From: Eledone cirrhosa
Lineage: Eukaryota; Mollusca; Cephalopoda; Octopoda; Eledonidae
NCBI GenBank assembly: GCA_964016885.1
Contig: OZ024744.1
Coordinates: 117,410,912 to 117,474,911, forward strand
Length of the DNA stretch: 64,000 nt
Direction: 5' to 3'
The notes beneath the pieces were generated by a model, which was not told the origin of the DNA, made no database searches, and saw only the letters and a list, made by a program, of their open reading frames with translations. A program made the translations under genes and the position numbers. Positions within the stretch are counted from its first letter, which is position 1; each line of letters begins with the position of its first letter. Positions 1 through 12,700 of the stretch are shown here, in pieces.

Positions 1-943
1 TCAAACAATGCTATTATGATCACAAGGTTACAGTGAGATGTCTATTGATAATAAGAACATCATAAAATAAGCAAGTTGCACCTGATAATGAAACTCAGTG
101 GCAAGGACTTTGATATAAAGTAGAGAATACTAGAGATCCAGACGAAATAATATTAAAGCTAAATGTTGGTAATATTGCCTCTGGTGTTCACATATATCTA
201 AGATGTACCTAAATATGAAATGCTGAGGTACCACAACCAGCCACCACCCCTAAATAGAGATGAAAATATGCTATGTCATGCACATAGTGATCAACGATGA
301 CATCTTACTTGTATATTCACAGATGTAAGCTTTCTGCTCCAACTAAATAATTTCATCACCTTTTCTTAATTTTTTTTAAATTCTTTTTCTTTTATTTCAC
401 CCTTTCCAACTTTATCCTCATTCCACCCCCAGCCTCGCATTTTTAGCATAAATATATGAGAGACTACATGCTTGCATGCATCAATATATGTGTGTGTGTA
501 TTAAGAAGTAGACATATTGTCAATTTTTAGTTACACTAGCAGAAAACCACCTTCGGGTGGTTTTCTGCTAGCATGTGTAGTGTGTATATTGATATTATAC
601 ACAAGTATATATACATGTAGATATGATACATCAAATACAATTGTAATTTATAATATCCACAGAAATTGAAGAGAGACTGTGTTACACTGTCTTATGTAAT
701 CAGTAACATAATCCATGATACATTAAAAAAGATGATATTATATATAAACTGCATTAGGAGAAAATTAGTGACGGAAATATACGAGTGTTTATTTAAGCAA
801 TCGTTAACCGGAAGTATTGACATTTGAAAATTTTAAAGAAGTGAATCTTTAAATAAACCAGAAAATTATTTATATTTAATCAAGAATAACGAAATTTAGT
901 AGATACATTATGTAATATTCATTCATTATTTATTCAAAGTAAT
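1..943. other. AT-rich non-coding DNA, probably Shroom intron
   Basis: I see no coding region here. The stretch is AT-rich with a short (TG)n run near 490 and poly-T/A stretches near 370. It contains the hairpin at 536-571 and ends in the 5' copy of the direct repeat flanking the SINE fragment. Its intronic status is inferred, because the first Shroom exon in the window (2938) begins in mid-codon and so needs an upstream exon outside the window. Confidence 0.5.
536..571. repeat. Perfect 16-bp stem hairpin with TTCG loop
   Basis: Bases 536-551 pair perfectly with 556-571 around TTCG, closed by C-G. In RNA this is the very stable cUUCGg tetraloop. No coding frame surrounds it. It may be the core of a small palindromic mobile element or a structured RNA element; the sequence does not decide. 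Confidence 0.85.
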
Positions 944-1032
944 ACCAGTAATACCAGTAATACCAGAGTAATACCAGTAAAGTACCAGTAATACACTGGG
1001 TATTTGCTGGCCTTGTGCCAAAAGTAGAAACA
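944..1032 (+). mobile_element. 5'-truncated tRNA-derived SINE (OK/OR-like) fragment
   Basis: The stretch ending in ctggccttgtgccaaaagta matches the 3' part of the SINE seen at 39198-39385, 51484-51672 and 57849-58066. A perfect 19-bp direct repeat (attatttattcaaagtaat) lies at 925-943 and 1033-1051, which is a target-site duplication expected from retroposition. The tRNA-like head is missing. The family name is from memory. Confidence 0.75.
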
Positions 1033-1448
1033 ATTATTTATTCAAAGTAATCCAACTTATTTTACAAATGGGATAAAAAAAATATATTCTAACGCAGTCC
1101 CGCACTCCTTACTTTATTATAGTTTAGATTCCTTTGTGTCCCAAGTTTCAATCCTGCCAAAATAGATTTCATCATTCATCCTATATGGTTCATAAAATGA
1201 AGTTTCACTAAGATACTAGAAATGATGTGATCACCCCATCCCCACCCTTGTCTTCACCCTGACCCACCCATCCCTTAAAAATCTGGTAGCCTTAGTAGAA
1301 ATGATGTGATCAATTGTTCACCCCAATCCACACCCTGCACCACCCACCCTTTAAAAATGTGGTATCCTTGTTTAAAAATTAGGGCACGGTGAAATGACAG
1401 AATCAGGAATGAGACAAATTTAATGTTTTGTGGTTTTTAATTCAGCCT

Positions 1449-2391
1449 CTAACCCTTTCATGACCACATTTCTAATGAAATACATTCTATTTTAATTAAT
1501 TAATGAAGAATTTTGAGGGATTTACTAAAATTATTAATTATTTAATTTCTAAGATAGTAACTTAATGTAAGGTTCTTTTATAAAAGTTTTTAAAGGGTTA
1601 AATAGGAACTCTTTATAATGGATGGTTTTATTTGATAGAACCCGAGCTGGTTTTGGCTGGGTTGGTAACTAAAGGGTTAAATAGGAACTCTTTATAATGG
1701 GTGGTTTTATTTGATAGAACCAGAGCTGGTTTTGGCTGGGTTGGTAACTAAAGGGTTAAATAGGGACTCTTTATAATGGGTGGTTTTATTTGATAGAACC
1801 AGAGCTGGTTTTGGCTGGGTTGGTAACTAAAGGGTTAAATAGGGACTCTTTATAATGGGTGGTTTTATTTGATAGAACCAGAGCTGGTTTTGGCTGGGTT
1901 GGTAACTAAAGGGTTAAATAGGGACTCTTTATAATGGGTGGTTTTATTTGATAGAACCAGAGCTGGTTTTGGCTGGGTTGGTAACTAAAGGGTTAAATAG
2001 GGACTCTTTATAATGGGTGGTTTTATTTGATAGAACCAGAGCTGGTTTTGGCTGGGTTGGTAACTAAAGGGTTAAATAGGGACTCTTTATAATGGGTGGT
2101 TTTATTTGATAGAACCAGAGCTGGTTTTGGCTGGGTTGGTAACTAAAGGGTTAAATAGGGACTCTTTATAATGGGTGGTTTTATTTGATAGAACTAGAAC
2201 TGGTTCTGGCTGGGTTGGTAACTAAAGGGTTAAATAGGAACTCTTTATAATGTGTGGTTTTATTTGATAGAACCAGAGCTGGTTTTGGCTGGGTTGGTAA
2301 CTAAAGGGTTAAATAGGGACTCTTTATAATGGGTGGTTTTATTTGATAGAACCAGAGCTGGTTTTGGCTGGGTTGGTAACTAAAAGGTTAA
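1449..2391 (+). mobile_element. TTAA-type MITE with expanded internal 79-bp repeat
   Basis: The left end reads taaccctttcatgacc and the right end is the reverse complement of a similar word (ggtaactaaaaggtta here, ggtaactaaagggtta in other units), giving imperfect terminal inverted repeats. Left flank is CTAA and right flank TTAA. About 140 bp of unique sequence is followed by ten copies of a 79-bp unit. Related copies lie at 47501-47978 (TTAA on both sides), 54971-55160 (truncated) and 59312-59898 (reverse). TTAA flanks with CCCT-like ends suggest a piggyBac-type non-autonomous element; no transposase is visible. Confidence 0.65.
1594..2389 (+). repeat. 79-bp minisatellite, about 10 copies
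   Basis: Units begin at gggttaaata and recur every 79 bp (for example 1674, 1753). Most copies differ by only one to three bases, such as ggaactc against gggactc. The same unit appears in four tandem copies at 47.7-48.0 kb and inverted at 59.3-59.8 kb, so it travels with the MITE rather than being a local satellite. Confidence 0.9.
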
Positions 2392-2937
2392 AATTTTTTA
2401 GTCCAGATCACATTGACATCAAATTTTACCTTTCAACATTTCTACCAGAGAAGGGGCTGGTCAATAAAATAAGTCCAGCACAAGTGAAGTACTGGAGTTG
2501 TAATATTTTCAACTATATATTCCCACATAGCCACGTGGTTGTGGTGTTCAACTCACAATCATAAGGCCATAAGTTTGAGTCATGGACTGGACAGCACGTT
2601 GTATTCTTGATCAAGAAGTTTCACATTTCTTTTCATGAATGGACTGGGGTCACTATTAAAACACTTGATAAACCTCTTGTGAGATGTAAACAACAACATG
2701 ATAGGACTGGGATCCCTATCATTAAAACACTTGAGGAACCTCTTGTGAGATACAATAGGTGTGAGATGTAAACAACATGATAGGACAGGGGTCACTATCA
2801 CTAAAACACATTAGAAGCCAGCTAAACCTACGTTTAAGCTGTAAATTTCCTTTCATTTTTATTTTTATGTGTGATAATCTAATTTCAATTTTAGAAATTG
2901 TGGTTGTTTTTTAACTTTGTCTTTTTCCCTCTTGCAG
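2392..2937. other. Intron sequence with degenerate tandem repeat
   Basis: No coding evidence. Between about 2632 and 2806 a degenerate unit of roughly 80 bp recurs about three times (aaaacacttga, cctcttgtgaga, gtaaacaacatgataggac). The last 40 bases become pyrimidine-rich, ending in the acceptor ctcttgcag before the exon at 2938. Confidence 0.55.
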
Positions 2938-3040
2938 AAATTCTCAAAGTGGATCTCAGTCCCAATATATTTCAGACAGTTGCAGAGAGTCAGAGAAGTT
3001 TTGCCAGGAAACTGATGAGGATGCTTTACTGCAGAAAAAG
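2938..3040 (+). CDS. Shroom: Shroom-like protein, exon just upstream of ASD2
   Basis: This is an internal exon of 103 bases between a polypyrimidine acceptor (ttccctcttgcag) and an AAG/gtactt donor. Only the frame starting at 2939 stays open. It encodes 34 residues rich in Ser, Gln and acidic residues and ends LLQKK in phase 0, which joins directly to the phase-0 exon at 18627. Its first base completes a codon begun in an exon upstream of the window. In Shroom proteins the segment before ASD2 is a poorly conserved acidic linker, which fits. Confidence is lower than for the three ASD2 exons because this stretch alone is not diagnostic; the splice signals, open frame and phase match support it. 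Confidence 0.7.
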
Positions 3041-3449
3041 GTACTTTAATATAATTATCTACAACTTCTCTAAACCCTATGTACTCTAATTTGTTCTCTA
3101 CCAAGGTACTTTACTTCAGAAAAGGGGTCTTTCACTAACACACTAATCTGAAACTGAAAAACCCCAAGTATTCTAGTTTATTTTCTCTGTCTAATCCAAA
3201 TGCTTACTTTGATTAAGGTGAAGATGGCCATCTGTGAGAAGAAAGCTTGTGGGTTACATCAGCACTTTCACTACACCTCCCTGGTCATCCTCCTGGGTAA
3301 CACATTCACTATTCTATCCACAGAGACCATGAGACAAATATTAAACTAGTTGTGAGGTAGTTTACAACCCTGTCTTAAAAGACAATCGAGGTACATAATC
3401 ATCACCATCATTTAACATCTTTACCTGCTAGTAATGGTTGGTCAGGTCT
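3041..3449. other. Start of 15.6-kb Shroom intron
   Basis: Unique AT-rich sequence with no recognised gene. Near 3399-3425 a short (cat)n followed by tttaacatctttacctgct resembles the minus-strand tail of the cephalopod SINE/LINE families seen at 45849 and 54391-54465. The array region begins immediately after. Confidence 0.5.
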
Positions 3450-3755
3450 ACATTGACCAGACTGAGGCCATACTGGGGCACTGCCTACTGTATTACATTG
3501 ACCAAACTGAGGCCATGCTGGGGCATTGCCTACTGTATTACAGCTGACAGATTGAGGCCATACTAGGGCACTGCCTACTGTATTACAGCTGACAGACTGA
3601 GGCCATGGTAGGGCACTGCCTACTGTATTACATTGACCAAACTGAGGGCATGCTAGGGCACTGCCTACTGTATTACAGCTGACAGACTGAGGCCATACTG
3701 GGGCACTGTCTACTGTATTACATTGACCAAACTGAGGGCATGCTGGGGCACTGCC
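3450..3755. repeat. 45-bp minisatellite, about 7 copies
   Basis: The unit is about 45 bp (gcctactgtattaca followed by a ttgaccaaac or gctgacagac variant, then tgaggccatactggggcact). The period is divisible by three, so the minus strand is open for 119 residues with a 15-residue period. I regard that as a by-product. The array runs without spacer into the 29-bp array. Confidence 0.9.
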
Positions 3756-6700
3756 TTTGGAGGTCAATATTACACCTGTTATACTTTGGTAGTCAATATT
3801 ACACCTGTTATACTTTGGAGGTCAATATTACACCTGTTTCACTTTGGTGGTCAATATTACACCTGTTATACTTTGGTGGTCAATATTACACCTGTTGTAC
3901 TTTGGTGGTCAATATTACACCTGTTTCACTTTGGAGGTCAATATTACACCTGTTATACTTTGGTAGTCAATATTACACCTGTTATACTTTGGAGGTCAAT
4001 ATTACACCTGTTATACTTTGGTGGTCAATATTACACCTGTTATACTTTGGAGGTCAATATTACACCTGTTATACTTTGGTGGTCAATATTACACCTGTTA
4101 TACTTTGGTAGTCAATATTACACCTGTTATACTTTAGTGGTCAATATTACACCTGTTTCACTTTGGAGAACATTATTACACCTGTTATACTTTGGAGGTC
4201 AATATTACACCTGTTATAGTTTGGAGGTCAATATTACACCTGTTTCATTTTGGAGGTCAATATTACACCTGTTATACTTTGGAGGTCAATATTACACCTG
4301 TTATACTTTGGTGGTCAATATTACACCTGTTATACTTTGGTAGTCAATATTACACCTGTTATACTTTGGTGGTCAATATTACACCTGTTATACTTTGGTG
4401 GTCAATATTACACCTGTTATACTTTGGTGGTCAATATTACACCTGTTATACTTTCGAGGTCAATATTACACCTGTTATACTTTGGTGGTGAATATTACAC
4501 CTGTTTCACTTTGGAGGTCAATATTACACCTGTTATACTTTGGAGGTCAATATTACACCTGTTGTACTTTGGTGGTCAATATTACACCTGTTAAACTTTG
4601 GTGGTCAATATTACACCTGTTACACTTTGGAGGTCAATATTACACCTGTTATACTTTGGTGGTCAATATTACACCTGTTATACTTTGGTGGTCAATATTA
4701 CACCTGTTATACTTTGGTGGTGAATATTACACCTGTTATACTTTGGTGGTCAATATTACACCTGTTTTACTTTGGTGGTCAATATTACACCTGTTATACT
4801 TTGGTGGTCAATATTACACCTGTTATACTTTGGAGGTCAATATTACACCTGTTTCACTTTGGTGGTCAATATTACACCTGTGGTACTTTGGTGGTCAATA
4901 TTACACCTGTTATACTTTGGTGGTCAATATTACACTTGTTATACTTTGGTGGTCAATATTACACCTGTTATACTTTGGAGGTCAATATTACACCTGTTAT
5001 AATTTGGTTATCAATATTACACCTGTTATATATGGCGGTCAATATTACACCTGTTATAGTTTGGAGGTCAATATTATACCTGTTATACTTTGGTAGTCAA
5101 TATTACACCTGTTATACTTTGGAGGTCAATATTACATTTGTTATACTTTGGTGGCCAATATTACACCTGTTGTACTTTGGTGGTCAATATTACACCTGTT
5201 ATACTTTGGTGGTCAATATTACACCTGTTATACTTTGGTAGTCAATATTACACCTGTTATACTTTGGTGGTCAATATTACACCTGTTATAGTTTGGAGGT
5301 CAATATTACACCTGTTATACTTTGGTGGTCAATATTAGACCTGTTTCACTTTGGTGGTCAATATTACACCTGTTTCACTTTGGTGGTCAATATTACACCT
5401 GTTATACTTTGGAGGTCAATATTACACCTGTTATACTTTGGTAGTCAATATTACACCTGTTATACTTTGGAGGTCAATATTACACTTGTTATACTTTGGT
5501 GGCCAATATTACACCTGTTGTACTTTGGTGGTCAATATTACACCTGTTTCACTTTGGTGGTCAATATTACACCTGTTATACTTTGGTGGTCAATATTACA
5601 CCTGTTATACTTTGGAGGTCAATATTACACCTGTTATACTTTGGTGGTCAATATTACACCTGTTTCACTTTGGTGGTCAATATTACACCTGTTATACTTT
5701 GGTAGTCAATATTACACCTGTTATACTTTGGTGGTCAATATTACACCTGTTATACTTTGGTGGCCAATATTACACCTGTTGTACTTTGGTGGTCAATATT
5801 ACACCTGTTTCACTTTGGTGGTCAATATTACACCTGTTATACTTTGGTGGTCAATATTACACCTGTTATACTTTGGAGGGGAATATTACACTGGTTTCAC
5901 TTTGGTGGTCAATATTACACCTGTTATACTTAGGAGGTCAATATTACACCTGTTATAGGTTGGAGGTCAATATTACACCTGTTATAATTTGGTGGTCAAT
6001 ATTACACCTGTTATACTTTGGTGGTCAATATTACACCTGTTATACGTTGGAGGTCAACATTACACCTGTTATACTTTGGAGGTCAATATTACACCTGTTA
6101 TACTTTGGTGGTCAATATTACACCTGTTATACTTTGGTAGTCAATATTACACCTGTTATACTTTGGTGGTCAATATTACACCTGTTATACTTTGGTGGTC
6201 AATATTACACCTGTTATACTTTGGTGGTCAATATTACACCTGTTATACTTTGGTGGTCAATATTACACCTGTTATACTTTGGTGGTGAATATTACACCTG
6301 TTATACTTTGGTGGTCAATATTACACCTGTTTTACTTTGGTGGTCAATATTACACCTGTTATACTTTGGTGGTCAATATTACACCTGTTATACTTTGGAG
6401 GTCAATATTACACCTGTTTCACTTTGGTGGTCAATATTACACCTGTGGTACTTTGGTGGTCAATATTACACCTGTTATACTTTGGTGGTCAATATTACAC
6501 TTGTTATACTTTGGTGGTCAATATTACACCTGTTATACTTTGGAGGTCAATATTACACCTGTTATAATTTGGTTATCAATATTTCACCTGTTATATATGG
6601 TGGTCAATATTACACCTGTTATACTTTGGTGGTCAATATTACACCTGTTATACTTTGGTAGTCAATATTACACCTGTTATACTTTGGTGGTCAATATTAC

Positions 6701-9700
6701 ACCTGTTATACTTTGGAGGTCAATATTACACCTGTTATACTTTGGTGGTCAATATTAGACCTGTTTCACTTTGGTGGTCAATATTACACCTGTTTCACTT
6801 TGGTGGTCAATATTACACCTGTTATACTTTGGTGGTCAATATTACACCTGTTATACTTTGGAGGGGAATATTACACTGGTTTCACTTTGGTGGTCAATAT
6901 TACACCTGTTATACTTTGGAGGTCAATATTACACCTGTTATACGTTGGAGGTCAATATTACACCTGTTATAATTTGGTGGTCAATATTACACCTGTTATA
7001 CTTTGGTGGTCAATATTACACCTGTTATACGTTGGAGGTCACCATTACACCTGTTATACTTTGGTGGTCAATATTACACCTGTTATAATTTGGTGGTCAA
7101 TATTACACCTGTTACACTTTGGTGGTCAATATTACACCTGTTTCACTTTGGTGGTCAATATTACACCTGTTATAATTTGGAGGTCAATATTACACCTGTT
7201 ATACTTTGGTGGTCAATATTACACCTGTTTTACTTTGGAGGTCAATATTACACCTGTTATACTTTGGTGGTCAATATTACACCTGTTATACTTTGGTGGT
7301 CAACATTACACCTGTTATACTTTGGTGGTCAATATTACACCTGTTATACTTTGGTGGTCAACATTACACCTGTTATACTTTGGTGGTCAATATTACACCT
7401 GTTATACTTTGGTGGTCAATATTACACCTGTTATACTTTGGTGGTCAATATTACACCTGTTATACTTTGGAGGTCAATATTACACCTGTTATACGTTGGA
7501 GGTTAATATTACACCTGTTGTACTTTGGTGGTGAATATTACACCTGTTATACTTTGGAGGTCAATATTACACCTGTTATACTTTGGTGGTGAATATTACA
7601 CCTGTTATACTTTGGTGGTCAATATTACACCTGTTATACTTTGGAGGTCAATATTACACCTGTTATACTTTGGTGGTCAATATTACACCTGTTATACTTT
7701 GGTGGTCAATATTACACCTGTTATACTTTGGTGGTCAATATTACACCTGTTTCACTTTGGTGGTCAATATTACACCTGTTATACTTTGGTGGTCAATATT
7801 ACACCTCTTATACTTTGGAGGTCAATATTACACCTGTTATACTTTGGAGGTCAATATTACACCTGTTATACTTTGGAGGTCAATATTACACCTGTTATAC
7901 TTTGGAGGTCAATATTACACCTGTTATACTTTGGAGGTCAATATTACACCTGTTATACTTTGGAGGTCAATATTACACCTGTTATACTTTGGAAGTTAAT
8001 ATTACACCTGTTATACTTTGGTGGTCAATATTACACCTGTTATACTTTGGTGGTCAATATTACACCTATTATACTTTGGTGGTCAATATTACACCTGATG
8101 TACTTTGGTGGTCAATATTACACCTGTTATACTTTGGTGGTCAATATTACACCTGTTTCACTTTGGTGGTCAATATTACACCTATTATACTTTGGAGGTC
8201 AATATTACACCTGTTATACTTTGGTGGTCAATAATACACCTGTTTCGCTTTGGTGGTCAATATTACACCTGTTATAATTTGGTGGTTAACATTACACCTG
8301 TTATAATTTGGAGGTCAATATTACACCTGTTTCACTTTGGAGATCAATATTACACCTGTTATACTTTGGTGGTTAATATTACACCTGTTATACTTTGGTG
8401 GTCAATATTACACCTGTTTCACTTTGGTGGTCAATATTACACCTGTCATACTTTGGTGGTCAATATTACACCTGTTATACTTTGGTGGTCAATATTACAC
8501 CTGTTATACTTTGGAGGTCAATATTACACCTGTTATAATTTGGTTGTCAATATTACACCTGTTTCACTTTGGAGGTCAATATTACACCTGTTATACTTTG
8601 GTGGTCAATATTACACCTGTTATTCTTTGGTGGTCAATATTACACCTGTTATACTTTGGTGGTCAATATTACACCTATTATACTTTGGTGGTGAATATTA
8701 CACCTGTTGTACTTTGGTGGTCAATATTACACCTGTTATACTTTGGTGGTCAATATTACACCTGTTTCACTTTGGTGGTCAATATTAGACCTGTTATATT
8801 TTGGTGGTCAATATTACACCTGTTATTCTTTGGTGGTCAATATTACACCTGTTATAATTTGGAGGTCAATATTACACCTGTTTCACTTTGGAGATCAATA
8901 TTACACCTGTTATACTTTGGTGGTTAATATTACACCTGTTATACTTTAGTGGTCAATATTACACCAGTTTCACTTTGGTGGTCAATATTACACCTGTTAT
9001 ACTTTGGTGGTCAATATTACACCTGTTGTACTTTGGTGGTCAATATTACACCTGTTATACTTTGGTGGTCAATATTACACCTGTTTCACTTTGGTGGTCA
9101 ATATTACACCTGTTTCACTTTGGTAGTCAATATTACACCTGTTTCACTTTGGTAGTTAATATTACACCTGTTTCACTTTGGTGGTCAATATTACACCTGT
9201 TATACTTTGGTCAATATTACACCTGTTATACTTTGGTGGTCAATATTACACCTGTTACACTTTGGTGGTCAATATTACACTTGTTTCACTTTGGTAGTTA
9301 ATATTACACCTGTTTTACTTTGGTGGTCAATATTACACCTGTTTCACTTTGGTGGTCAATATTACACCTGTTATACTTTGGTGGTCAATATTATACCTGT
9401 TTCACTTTGGTGGTCAATATTACACTTGTTATACTTTGGTGGTCAATATTACACCTGTTTCACTTTGGTGGTCAATATTACACCTGTTATACTTTGGTGG
9501 TCAATATTACACCTGTTATACTTTGGTGGTCAATATTACACCTGTTATACTTTGGTGGTCAATATTATACCTGTTTCACTTTGGTGGTCAATATTACACT
9601 TGTTATACTTTGGTGGTCAATATTACACCTGTTTCACTTTGGTGGTCAATATTACACCTGTTATACTTTGGTGGTCAATATTACACCTGTTATACTTTGG

Positions 9701-12700
9701 TGGTCAATATTACACCTGTTTCACTTTGGTGGTCAATATTGCACCTGTTATACTTTGGTGGTCAATATTACACCTGTTATACTTTGGTGGTCAATATTAC
9801 ACTTGTTATACTTTGGTGGTCAATATTACACCTGTTTCACTTTGGTGGTCAATATTACACCTGTTATACTTTGGTGGTCAATATTACACCTGTTATACTT
9901 TGGTGGTCAATATTACACCTGTTTCACTTTGGTGGTCAATATTACACCTGTTATACTTTGGAGGTGAATATTACACCTGTTATACTTTGGTGGTCAATAT
10001 TACACCTGTTATACTTTGGTGGTCAATATTACACCTGTTTCTCTTTGGAGATCAATATTACACCTGTTATACTTTGGTGGTCAATATTACACTGGTTATA
10101 CTTTGGAGGTCAATATTACACCTGTTGTACTTTGGAGGTCAATATTACACTTGTTGTACTTTGGAGGTCAATATTACACCTGTTATACTTTGGTGGTCAA
10201 TATTACACCTGTTGTACTTTGGTGGTCAATATTACACCTGTTATACTTTGGTGGTCAATATTACACCTGTTACACTTTGGAGGTCAATATTACACCTGTT
10301 TCACTTTGGAGGTCAATATTACATCTGTTTCACTTTGGTGGTCAATATTACACCTGTTATACTTTGGTGGTCAATATTACACCTGTTACACTTTGGTGGT
10401 CAATATTACACCTGTTTCACTTTGGTAGTCAATATTACACCTGTTATACTTTGGTGGTCAATATTACACCTGTTATACTTTGGTGGTCAATATTACACCT
10501 GTTATACTTTGGTGGTCAATATTACACTGGTTTCACTTTGGTGGTTAATATTACACCTGTTTCACTTTGGTAGTCAATATTACACCTGTTTCACTTTGGT
10601 AGTCAATATTACACCTGTTATACTTTGGTGGTCAATATTACACCTGTTATACTTTGGTGGTCAATATTACACCTGTTACACTTTGGTGGTCAATATTACA
10701 CCTGTTATACTTTGGAGGTCAATATTATACCTGTTATACTTTGGTGGTCAATATTACACCTGTTACACTTTGGTGGTCAATATTACACCTGTTTCACTTT
10801 GGTAGTCAATATTACACCTGTTATACTTTGGTGGTCAATATTACACCTGTTTCACTTTGGTGGTCAATATTACACCTGTTATACTTTGGTGGTCAATATT
10901 ACACCTGTTATACTTTGGTGGTCAATATTACACCTGTTACACTTTGGAGGTCAATATTACACCTGTTTCACTTTGGAGGTCAATATTACACCTGTTTCAC
11001 TTTGGTGGTCAATATTACACCTGTTATACTTTGGTGGTCAATATTACACCTGTTACACTTTGGTGGTCAATATTACACCTGTTTCACTTTGGTAGTCAAT
11101 ATTACACCTGTTATACTTTGGTGGTCAATATTACACCTGTTATACTTTGGAGGTCAATATTACACCTGTTTCACTTTGGTGGTCAATATTACACCTGTTT
11201 CACTTTGGAGGTCAATATTACACCTGTTTCACTTTGGAGGTCAATATTACACCTGTTTCACTTTGGTGGTCAATATTACACCTGTTATACTTTGGTGGTC
11301 AATATTACACCTGTTACACTTTGGTGGTCAATATTACACCTGTTTCACTTTGGTGGTCAATATTACACCTGTTATACTTTGGTGGTCAATATTACACCTG
11401 TTACACTTTGGTGGTCAATATTACACCTGTTTCACTTTGGTGGTCAATATTACACCTGTTATACTTTGGTGGTCAATATTACACCTGTTACACTTTGGTG
11501 GTCAATATTACACCTGTTTCACTTTGGTAGTCAATATTACACCTGTTATACTTTGGTGGTCAATATTACACCTGTTATACTTTGGTGGTCAATATTACAC
11601 CTGTTATACTTTGGAGGTCAATATTACACCTGTTTCACTTTGGTGGTCAATATTACACCTGTTTCACTTTGGAGGTCAATATTACACCTGTTTCACTTTG
11701 GAGGTCAATATTACACCTGTTTCACTTTGGTGGTCAATATTACACCTGTTATACTTTGGTGGTCAATATTACACCTGTTATACTTTGGTGGTCAATATTA
11801 CACCTGTTATACTTTGGTGGTCAATATTACACTGGTTTCACTTTGGTGGTTAATATTACACCTGTTTCACTTTGGTAGTCAATATTACACCTGTTTCACT
11901 TTGGTAGTCAATATTACACCTGTTATACTTTGGTGGTCAATATTACACCTGTTATACTTTGGTGGTCAATATTACACCTGTTACACTTTGGTGGTCAATA
12001 TTACACCTGTTATACTTTGGAGGTCAATATTATACCTGTTATACTTTGGTGGTCAATATTACACCTGTTACACTTTGGTGGTCAATATTACACCTGTTTC
12101 ACTTTGGTAGTCAATATTACACCTGTTATACTTTGGTGGTCAATATTACACCTGTTTCACTTTGGTGGTCAATATTACACCTGTTATACTTTGGTGGTCA
12201 ATATTACACCTGTTATACTTTGGTGGTCAATATTACACCTGTTACACTTTGGAGGTCAATATTACACCTGTTTCACTTTGGAGGTCAATATTACACCTGT
12301 TTCACTTTGGTGGTCAATATTACACCTGTTATACTTTGGTGGTCAATATTACACCTGTTACACTTTGGTGGTCAATATTACACCTGTTTCACTTTGGTAG
12401 TCAATATTACACCTGTTATACTTTGGTGGTCAATATTACACCTGTTATACTTTGGAGGTCAATATTACACCTGTTTCACTTTGGTGGTCAATATTACACC
12501 TGTTTCACTTTGGAGGTCAATATTACACCTGTTTCACTTTGGAGGTCAATATTACACCTGTTTCACTTTGGTGGTCAATATTACACCTGTTATACTTTGG
12601 TGGTCAATATTACACCTGTTACACTTTGGTGGTCAATATTACACCTGTTTCACTTTGGTGGTCAATATTACACCTGTTATACTTTGGTGGTCAATATTAC

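Noticed and set aside
2343..3104. Small frames around the first Shroom exon (73-79 codons)
   Set aside because: They do not follow the splice borders; the frame joining the downstream ASD2 exon is a different one (starting at 2939).
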